Shown here in pieces: positions 35,507 through 41,379 of a DNA stretch of 64,000 nucleotides (positions are counted from its first letter, which is position 1; each line of letters opens with the position of its first letter). The translations under genes were made by a program, and so were the position numbers. Source of the DNA: Myxococcales bacterium (GTDB taxonomy: Bacteria > Myxococcota_A > Bradymonadia > UBA7976 > UBA1532); the NCBI GenBank assembly GCA_020633555.1, contig JACKDL010000015.1, positions 62,001 through 126,000 on the forward strand, read 5' to 3'. A model generated the notes under the pieces. It searched no databases. It worked only from the letters and a program-made list of their open reading frames with translations, and had not been told where the DNA came from.

Positions 35507-37791
35507 GCCGGCGTCTGTTCGCCCTGCATGCCATCGTGAAGCGCCTCGCCGGCCTGGCCTGTGTCGTGGGCGTGGCCTGTGTGGTGGGCCTGGCCGCCTG
35601 GCCGGGCGCGGCCCGCGCCGAGGACGCCGACTTCCGCCAGGAGGACGTGGCCCGCGCCAGGCGCGAGTGCCCCGGTTACTGGAGCACCCGCGGCGACTTC
35701 CACGGCTGCGTGCGCGGCACCGAGCGCGTGGGCTTCTGGTTCTTCTACAAGACCGACGACACCGCCGGCCGCTACATCGCCACCAAGGTGCAGATGGCCG
35801 GCGGCAAGATGAACGGCCCCTTCATCGAGTACTTCCCCAACGGCCGGGTGAAGGTGCAGGGCCAGAGCAAGGACAACGAAGAAGACGGCCTCTGGCGCCA
35901 GTTTCACCCCGGCGGCCAGCCCCGCGCCGAGATGACCTACAAGGACGGCAAGACCGAGGGCCCGGCCACCTTCTGGTTCAAGAACTGCGTGCGCTCGGCC
36001 CAGGGCGACTACAAGGCCGGCGAGAAGCACGGCGAGTGGAGCGCCTGGTACTCCAACGGCGCCGACGAGCAGCACGGCGCCTATGACATGGGCAAGAAGA
36101 CCGGCGTGTGGCGCTTCCACGAGAAGAACGGCGCCAAGGTGCGCGAGGGGCCCATGGTGGACGACCAGCCCCACGGCGAGTGGACCGAGTGGTCGGCCAC
36201 CGGCCAGCTCTGGCGCAAGGTCATGTTCGAAAACGGAAAGCGGGTGGGCGAGGCCGAGCGGGCCTGCGACGCCCGCGGCGGCGAGTGGACCGTGGACTAC
36301 CAGGCCCTGGAGGAGGGCTGCACCGTGCGCCGCACCCGCGTGGGCCCCTGGCGCGGCGACCACCCCGGCGGCAAGCCCAAGTGGCGCGCCACCTATGACG
36401 ACGACGGCAAGCGCCAGGGCCGCTACGTCGAGACGCACGCCAACGGGCAGATCCTGCGCGAGGGGGACTACCGCGACGACGTGCCCGAGGGCCGCCACGC
36501 CTTCTTCGGCCCCGACGGCAAGCTGTACGGTGAGGCCACCATCACCGACGGCACCGGCGACTGGATGGCCTGGTCTGACAAGGGCCGCCCCGTCGAGCAG
36601 GGCCAGTACCAGGACGGCCGCCAGGTGGGCCTGTGGCGCTGGTGGTACACCAACGGCAACCTGAAAGAGGAATACACCTACGCCGGCGGCTTCCGCACCG
36701 GCCCGGCGCGCATGTTCTTCGAGACGGGCGAGCTGAAGGCCGAGGGCCCGTACCAGGGCGGCACCGCCGAGGGCGACTGGACCGCCTTCTACCGCAATGG
36801 CCGCGTCGCCTGGCAGGGCAAGTACGTCCTGGGCGCCCGCACCGGCCCGTGGGTGTACCGAAGCTGGGAGAGCTTCCCCGAGAAGGAAGGCGAATACACC
36901 GACGACGAGCCCGACGGCCCGTGGGTGGAGTATCACAAGAACGGCCGCAAGGCCGCCGAGGGCCAGTACGAGAAGGGCAAGAAGCAAGGCCCCTGGCAGA
37001 CCTGGTGGCCCAGCGGCGAGCCCTGGCGCACCGTGAACTACGTGGACGGCAAGGCCCAGGACGCCGCCGCCGAGGAGTGCGCCGAGCGCGCCGGCGAGTG
37101 GGTGGTGGATCCCGAGTCCCGCAAGGCCGGCTGCCACATCTGCAAGCCCCTGCCCGACGGCAAGGCCGAACAGATCGAGGCCGGCGTCTGGCGCTGGTGG
37201 CACCCCAACGGCCAGCTCGAGCGCGAGGGCCGCTTCGAGCAGGGCGTGCGCGCCGGCGCCTGGACCGGCTGGTTCGACAACGGCCAGTCCATGATGAGCG
37301 GCCGCTACCGCGACGGCCAGCCCGAGAGCGCCTGGCAAGGCTGGTTCCGCGACGGCGGCCAGCGCTTCCAGGGCAAGTACCTGGACGGCAAGGAAGACGG
37401 CGAGTGGATCGCCTACCACCCCAACGGCAGCCGAGCCAGCGTCGGCGGGTATGCCCGTGGCAAGAAGGTCGGCGAGTGGACCTGGTACACCGCCGACGGC
37501 CAGGTGCGCGAGCAGGGATCCCACGACGACGAAGGCCGCCCCACCGGCGAGTGGCGCGCCTTCCACCCCGACGGCAGCCCCCTGAGCGCCGGCCGGTATC
37601 TGAAGGGCCACAAGGTGGGCGAGTGGACCTGGTGGCACGCCGACGGCCGCATCTGGAAGACCGAGAAGCACCCCGAGACGCCGCCCGAGGACGAAGCGGC
37701 CAAGGCCGCGCCCGCGGCCGACGGGGGCATGGCGCCCGATGGCGGCGTGGCGGACGCGGGGTCGGCAGACGCGGGGTTGCAGGCCGACTGA
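35503..37791 (+). CDS. exported MORN/YwqK-type repeat protein, 23 units
   Basis: A 762-residue exported protein (signal ending AARAED). After a short Cys-containing head it is built of about 23 repeats of roughly 24 residues with the pattern GxWxxWxxNGxxxxxGxYxxGxxxG. Two inserts with Cys pairs break the array (near ACDARGGEWTVDYQALEEGC and ECAERAGEWVVDPESRKAGC). The C-terminus is Ala/Asp-rich. Such repeats form long twisted beta-sheets that bind lipids or proteins. As the last gene of the MoxR operon it may be a client or surface part of that system. Confidence 0.85.
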   Translation: MSRRLFALHAIVKRLAGLACVVGVACVVGLAAWPGAARAEDADFRQEDVARARRECPGYWSTRGDFHGCVRGTERVGFWFFYKTDDTAGRYIATKVQMAGGKMNGPFIEYFPNGRVKVQGQSKDNEEDGLWRQFHPGGQPRAEMTYKDGKTEGPATFWFKNCVRSAQGDYKAGEKHGEWSAWYSNGADEQHGAYDMGKKTGVWRFHEKNGAKVREGPMVDDQPHGEWTEWSATGQLWRKVMFENGKRVGEAERACDARGGEWTVDYQALEEGCTVRRTRVGPWRGDHPGGKPKWRATYDDDGKRQGRYVETHANGQILREGDYRDDVPEGRHAFFGPDGKLYGEATITDGTGDWMAWSDKGRPVEQGQYQDGRQVGLWRWWYTNGNLKEEYTYAGGFRTGPARMFFETGELKAEGPYQGGTAEGDWTAFYRNGRVAWQGKYVLGARTGPWVYRSWESFPEKEGEYTDDEPDGPWVEYHKNGRKAAEGQYEKGKKQGPWQTWWPSGEPWRTVNYVDGKAQDAAAEECAERAGEWVVDPESRKAGCHICKPLPDGKAEQIEAGVWRWWHPNGQLEREGRFEQGVRAGAWTGWFDNGQSMMSGRYRDGQPESAWQGWFRDGGQRFQGKYLDGKEDGEWIAYHPNGSRASVGGYARGKKVGEWTWYTADGQVREQGSHDDEGRPTGEWRAFHPDGSPLSAGRYLKGHKVGEWTWWHADGRIWKTEKHPETPPEDEAAKAAPAADGGMAPDGGVADAGSADAGLQAD

Positions 37792-37798
37792 GGCCCGC

Positions 37799-38160
37799 AG
37801 CGGCTTCACGTCGCCGATTGGCGGACCGCGACCTGCGAGAGGCCGCAGCCCACCGGCGAACACCGCGACGGTGCGATCCGGCGCCCGATCCACCACGGCG
37901 ACCGCCCGGAGCGCCTTCACGTCGCCGAATGGCGGGGACCGCGACCGCTGTAAGCACGCAGCCCACCTACGGAAACCGCGACGGCGCGAGCGACGAACCG
38001 AACCACCACGGCGACCGCCCGCAGCGCCTTCACGTCGCCGAATGGCGGGGGCCGCGACCTGCGAGAGGCCGCGGCCCACCGGCGGACACCGCGACGGTGC
38101 GCTCCGGCGCGCGATCCACCACGGCGACCGCTCGCAGCGCCTTCACGTCGCCGAATGGCG
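37799..38160. repeat. four ~113-bp direct repeats, non-coding
   Basis: The motif CTTCACGTCGCCGA recurs at 37804, 37915, 38028 and 38141, spaced 111, 113 and 113 bp. Each later unit also has a stem CGGCGAC/GTCGCCG (for example 38009-38015 with 38034-38040) around an 18-base loop. Copies 1 and 3 share more of the interior than copy 2. No reading frame is convincing. The array follows the MoxR operon and runs up to the IS110 element. Confidence 0.8.
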
Positions 38161-38220
38161 GGCCAGCGGGGGGTTCTCGCCCAGGGCGCCCAGCAGCAGC
38201 TCGGCATAGCCCAGGATGGA
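38143..38220 (-). pseudogene. histidine kinase HisKA-like fragment
   Basis: Twenty-five codons reading SILGYAELLLGALGE, then NPPLARHSAT and TGA. 'ILGYAELL' is the typical segment just after the phospho-His of HisKA domains. The fragment is cut upstream by the IS110 element and its stop lies in the last copy of the 113-bp repeat. No matching 5' part exists on the other side of the element, so the region was rearranged. Confidence 0.35.
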
Positions 38221-38224
38221 CTCT

Positions 38225-39475
38225 CTACGGGGTCGCAACCTCCATTTGAGCGGCTTGAGGTCCCGGTGTCCCGACGCTGGGATCGTAGGTCACCCCCGCC
38301 TTCAGGGTGGCGGCCAGGACCCGGAGCAGGCCGTCGCAAAGCTGGCGATATGCGCGTCCCTTGCTGTGACCCCGGGCGCGGAGCTCCGCCAGCCGCTGAC
38401 GGGACTTCTCGTCCCGGAGGATCGCCGTCTGGGCCCAGTGGTGGAACGCGTTGCGGAGGGCCTTGTTGCAGCCGCGGCGCATCTCGACCTCGCTGCGATG
38501 AGCCCGCCCCCGGCCACCCGTTTGCTTCGTCACCGGGGCAACTCCGGCAAGGAGTCGCAGGTGCTGCAGGTCGCGGTCCTGCACGCTGTGCCAGCAGTAG
38601 GCGATCAGGAGCGAGACGAGCTTGGCGCCGGCGCCGGGCATCGACCGGATGATGCGGGCGTCTCGCTGGGTGTCCTCGTCCTGATCCGCCAGCCAGCTCG
38701 AGAGGAGCTCGTCACGTTGGTCTTGGAGGGCCTTGCGGGCGCCTGCGATGGCCGAGAATACGCCCAGCAGGTTCCGTGCAATCAGCCGCGCGCTCTGCCC
38801 GCTGGGCGTGGTCATCGTGGTCTGATCGGTCGCCAGGGCCGACTTGATGGTGTCGGCGTCCACGGTCCGAACACCGTGAAGCGTCGCCTGGATCGTTGCC
38901 CGCTGCAGCCGCCAAGGGGCAGCCGAGCGCAGCAACTTCTCCAGCAGCTTGAAGGTCCACTGCGTGTCCAGCTTCAGGAGCGGCCAGAGGCTGGGGAAGG
39001 CACTCTGGAGCTTGGACCAGAGGCGGTTCTTGAGGGCCACCAGGTCGTGGGTCAGCGCCTCGATCGTCGCGAGGACTTCGCGCAGCGCGTTGACCTGGGC
39101 GCCGGCTGGCAGCAACCGGCGGAAGAAGTCGACACGAACTCTGAGCGCGTCCGCGATGGCATAGGCGTCGCGCCGATCGTCCTTGGCGCCTGAGTTGCTC
39201 TGTACGCCGCGCCAGGCGTCGGTCTGCTTCGGGTTCCAGGCGTAGACCTCGAAGCCGTGCTCAAGCAGGACGTCCACAATGACGCCATGGGGCCGCTCGA
39301 TGCCGACCTGCACCTGGGCACCGTCGGCCTGCTTCAGCAGCCAGTCGCAGAGCTTCGCCAGGGCGGGCCCCTGGTGGTCAAACTCCTGCTCGTCGAGGAC
39401 GTCGCCCGTCGATGCGTCGAGCACGACGCACATGTGCTTCCGCGTACCCCAATCCACGCCAACAACCAGGTTCAT
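38225..39475 (-). CDS. IS110-family DEDD transposase (serine/DEDD recombinase)
   Basis: A 416-residue recombinase. The N-terminal RuvC-like domain holds the DEDD set: Asp8 in GVDWG, Glu60 in GIERP, and Asp100/Asp103 in KDDRRDA. A helical linker follows. The C-terminal Transposase_20 domain has SMPGAGAKLVSLLIAYC, AGVAPVTKQTGGRGR and CNKALRNAFHHWAQ. The frame appears complete, so the element may be active. ATG at 39475 has GGGAGGG upstream; a longer in-frame extension runs into the structured non-coding RNA region and is rejected. Confidence 0.9.
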   Translation of the reverse strand: MNLVVGVDWGTRKHMCVVLDASTGDVLDEQEFDHQGPALAKLCDWLLKQADGAQVQVGIERPHGVIVDVLLEHGFEVYAWNPKQTDAWRGVQSNSGAKDDRRDAYAIADALRVRVDFFRRLLPAGAQVNALREVLATIEALTHDLVALKNRLWSKLQSAFPSLWPLLKLDTQWTFKLLEKLLRSAAPWRLQRATIQATLHGVRTVDADTIKSALATDQTTMTTPSGQSARLIARNLLGVFSAIAGARKALQDQRDELLSSWLADQDEDTQRDARIIRSMPGAGAKLVSLLIAYCWHSVQDRDLQHLRLLAGVAPVTKQTGGRGRAHRSEVEMRRGCNKALRNAFHHWAQTAILRDEKSRQRLAELRARGHSKGRAYRQLCDGLLRVLAATLKAGVTYDPSVGTPGPQAAQMEVATP

Positions 39476-39497
39476 TCGGCCCTCCCGTGATATGGTC

Positions 39498-39660
39498 GCC
39501 GAGCCCCCTGCTGACTGCCCTGTACCGGTGTTCTCGCACTGCTCTCTACGGGGCTTGGGGGTCGGCCCTCTCCCGGGGCGCTTGTCCATCCTGGGTGTTC
39601 GTGCACTGGGTTTGGGCGGCGCTCCCGGGAGAGGTCCAACTTGGTCGCTCTTCGCGACCG
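39498..39660 (-). ncRNA. candidate IS110 bridge RNA
   Basis: Transcribed leftwards, just before the transposase gene. Three hairpins are seen in order: GGTCGC/GCGACC at 39659-39643; CTCTCCCGGG/CCCGGGAGAG (39633-39624 with 39577-39568) around a 46-base loop; and GCCGACCCCC (39566-39557) with GGGGGCTCGGC (39508-39498) around a 48-base loop. The first large loop contains CCCAGGATGGAC, identical to the flank at 38210-38221. The second contains CCCCGTAGAGAG and GTACAGGG, matching the two element ends. This is the target-loop/donor-loop layout of the IS621 bridge RNA. The ends of the transcript are estimated. Confidence 0.7.
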
Positions 39661-39724
39661 CTTCAGCCTATCAGGGCGTCCGCCGAGTCGGTCATCGCGG
39701 CCACGTCGAACACCGTACAGGGGC

Positions 39725-39749
39725 TTGGGGGCGCCGCTTGAGCCCCCAA
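39725..39749. other. hairpin at the IS110 right flank
   Basis: TTGGGGGC and GCCCCCAA form an 8-bp stem with a nine-base loop immediately outside the proposed right end of the element. It is part of the DNA the element inserted next to; no function is assigned. Confidence 0.4.
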
Positions 39750-39808
39750 ATCTGAACGCGGAAGGCGTGCTGGCCTACCCGCAGCTTCTCGTCGAAGAGG
39801 CGGGTGGC

Positions 39809-39858
39809 GTCCGAGGGGGGCCTCCCCCTCGGCAGGGTCCCAGGGACAGCGTCCCTGG
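39809..39858 (+). repeat. 50-bp inverted repeat, copy A, two nested hairpins
   Basis: Exact reverse complement of 40344-40393 over all 50 bases. It contains two palindromes: CCGAGGGGG with CCCCCTCGG, and CCAGGGAC with GTCCCTGG. Looser similarity continues on both sides (CGTCGAAG outward, AACGACCGGGTGG inward), so the related unit may be about 180 bp. It looks like a dispersed REP-like element. Confidence 0.8.
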
Positions 39859-39954
39859 TGTCGAGAGCCGCCACGGCAGCGAAGCGAACGACCGGGTGGC
39901 GACCGCAGCGTCGGCGGGCGCCACGGGTCCGATCGCGGCCCAAGAAGCCGCGTG

Positions 39955-40197
39955 CGCGGGTCGGTTTGCGGTGCCTGGCGATAAATGGTCACAGCGGAAC
40001 AGCAGGTCGTGAGCGCCGAAGTTCGCCGGGTTGTGTTCTTGGCCGGCCTTGATGTGTTCGACCAGGTGCACTTGAGCGCAGCGGACCGGATACTCAAAGT
40101 GCCGGCCGAGGTCGCCGTGCTGCGCTTGAGTGTGAGGTCGCGGTTCACTGCCGGCTTGGCCCAGGTCGACACGGTGGCAGCTTGAGACGTGATGCAC
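39955..40197 (-). pseudogene. possible HNH-type gene remnant
   Basis: One leftward frame reads FEYPVRCAQVHLVEHIK, then NPANFGAHDLLFRCDH, which recalls the 'HxxxH...N..N...L C..H' core of HNH nucleases. There is no clean start, no complete domain and the reading continues into repeat DNA. It lies between the two 50-bp inverted repeats. Chance similarity cannot be excluded. Confidence 0.2.
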
Positions 40198-40343
40198 TTC
40201 CGCACCACCCGTGATCTCATGGAGCCTGTGCGGCTCAGATCACCGCGCGTACGGGGCCTTCGGCCCCGATCGTGCGCGCGGCGGCGTTCGCCGCTGCGGT
40301 CTCCACCCGGTCGTTCTCCTCGCTGCCGGGGTGATGTGTGTGG

Positions 40344-40393
40344 CCAGGGACGCTGTCCCTGGGACCCTGCCGAGGGGGAGGCCCCCCTCGGAC
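40344..40393 (-). repeat. 50-bp inverted repeat, copy B
   Basis: Exact reverse complement of the copy at 39809-39858, 485 bp away, with the same two nested palindromes in reverse order. Beyond it an AT-richer patch (AAAAGCCGTTTTGGATCAAA) occurs at about 40410-40430. Confidence 0.8.
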
Positions 40394-40449
40394 TCCCCCC
40401 GCTTCGACGAAAAGCCGTTTTGGATCAAAGGGGTTTACTGTGTTGGATG

Positions 40450-40471
40450 GCGGGGGGCCAATGCCCCCCGC
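40450..40471. terminator. perfect 9-bp GC hairpin
   Basis: GCGGGGGGC and GCCCCCCGC around a CAAT loop, followed at once by a second palindromic stretch (GCCGGCCTGCGGCCGGC). It lies downstream of the leftward barrel gene, past the minisatellite, and may end transcripts from it. Confidence 0.4.
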
Positions 40472-40502
40472 ACCGCCGGCCTGCGGCCGGCTCCCCCCGA
40501 GT

Positions 40503-40799
40503 CTGGCGCTCCGTTCCGAGGCTGTGGCGGCTCGACTGGCGCTCCGTTCCGACGCGGCGCCGGCTCGGCTGGCGCTCCGTTCCGAGGCTGTGGCGGATCG
40601 GCCGGCGCTCCGTTCCGAGGCTGTGGCGGCTCGGCTGGCGCTCCGTTCCGAGGCTGTGGCGGCTCGGCTGGCGCTCCGCCCCGACGCGGCGCCGGCTCGG
40701 CTGGCGCTCGGTTCCGAGGCTGTGGCCGATCGGCTGGCGCTCCGTTCCGAGCTGGCGCCAGATCGGGTAGCCCTCCGCTTCGAGCTTGCGGCGGCTCGC
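40503..40799. repeat. 33-bp minisatellite, nine units
   Basis: Nine contiguous units of 33 bp beginning CTGGCGCTCCGTTCCGAGG. Two alternate types differ in the middle (GAGGCTGTGGCGG versus GACGCGGCGCCGG). Because 33 is a multiple of three, all six frames stay open, but none looks like a real protein. The array abuts the 3' end of the leftward barrel gene at 40807. Confidence 0.85.
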
Positions 40800-40806
40800 C
40801 TGGCCC

Positions 40807-41304
40807 TCAGAACGCGTAGCCGATCGTCGTGTGCATCGCCGGGAACACCCCCTTCGGCCCCAAGTCCCCGATGGCGTAGTGCAGGTACTGCACCCCCAGC
40901 CCGGCGGCCAGCACCCACTGCTCGTCGAAGATCCAGGTCCAGCCGCCGAGCCCGCTCACGTAGCCCCCGAAGGCCGTGTCATCGCCGTCATCCAGCGTCA
41001 GGTGGGCCGCCACGCCGCGCATCTGCACCCAGGGGCCCTCGGGCGCGGTGGGCCGGAAGAACAGGCGCACGCCCAGCTCGGCGCCGTAGCCCTTGTAGGG
41101 CTCGTCGTCGTCGCTCAGCAGGCTGTTGAACAGGCGCAGGTGCGGCCCCACGTAGATCGACACCCGATCGGTGAGCGCCCGCTCGAACTGCAGGTGCACG
41201 AAGCCCAGCGCGGTGGTCAGGGGGTCGACCTGGATCGTGTGCTTGGGGGCGGCCTGGGCCGCGGTGGCGGCCAGACAGAGGGCGAGCGGGGGCAGCAGGC
41301 GCAT
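40807..41304 (-). CDS. small outer membrane beta-barrel-like protein
   Basis: A 165-residue exported protein (signal ending TAAQAAP). The mature part shows alternating strands with aromatic girdles (VSIYVGPHLRLFNSLL, YGAELGVRLFFRP, WVLAAGLGVQYLHYAIG) and ends in Phe (IGYAF), the usual outer membrane insertion signal. It resembles DUF3575-type or OmpW-size porin-like proteins. An in-frame ATG 36 bp upstream is possible, but the one chosen starts the signal peptide directly. Confidence 0.65.
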   Translation of the reverse strand: MRLLPPLALCLAATAAQAAPKHTIQVDPLTTALGFVHLQFERALTDRVSIYVGPHLRLFNSLLSDDDEPYKGYGAELGVRLFFRPTAPEGPWVQMRGVAAHLTLDDGDDTAFGGYVSGLGGWTWIFDEQWVLAAGLGVQYLHYAIGDLGPKGVFPAMHTTIGYAF

Positions 41305-41379
41305 GGGGACCTCGCGGTGGTGTGGGACGGAACGTCGCACGCGGGCCCCCCGCCGTCGAGAGGCCCGGGCTGGGCGCGG

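Larger units (their letters stand above)
38221..39725 (-). mobile_element. IS110-family insertion sequence, about 1.5 kb
   Basis: The boundaries are proposed at CT dinucleotides: CT at 38221-38222 on the left and CT at 39724-39725 on the right. The left inner end reads CTCTCTACGGGG; the right inner end reads GTACAGGGG then CT. It carries one transposase gene reading leftwards and about 250 bp of non-coding DNA before it. As expected for IS110 there are no terminal inverted repeats. It sits in a rearranged stretch with a kinase scrap on one side and inverted repeats on the other. Confidence 0.75.

Noticed and set aside
37799..38160. CRISPR array
   Set aside because: Units are about 113 bp with related, not unique, interiors; there are no short 25-40 bp repeats with equal spacers and no cas genes.
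40235..40918. Leftward open frame with an 11-residue Ser/Ala/Arg repeat across the minisatellite
   Set aside because: All frames stay open because the unit is 33 bp. There is no ribosome site or ordered domain, and it overlaps the end of a well-supported barrel gene.
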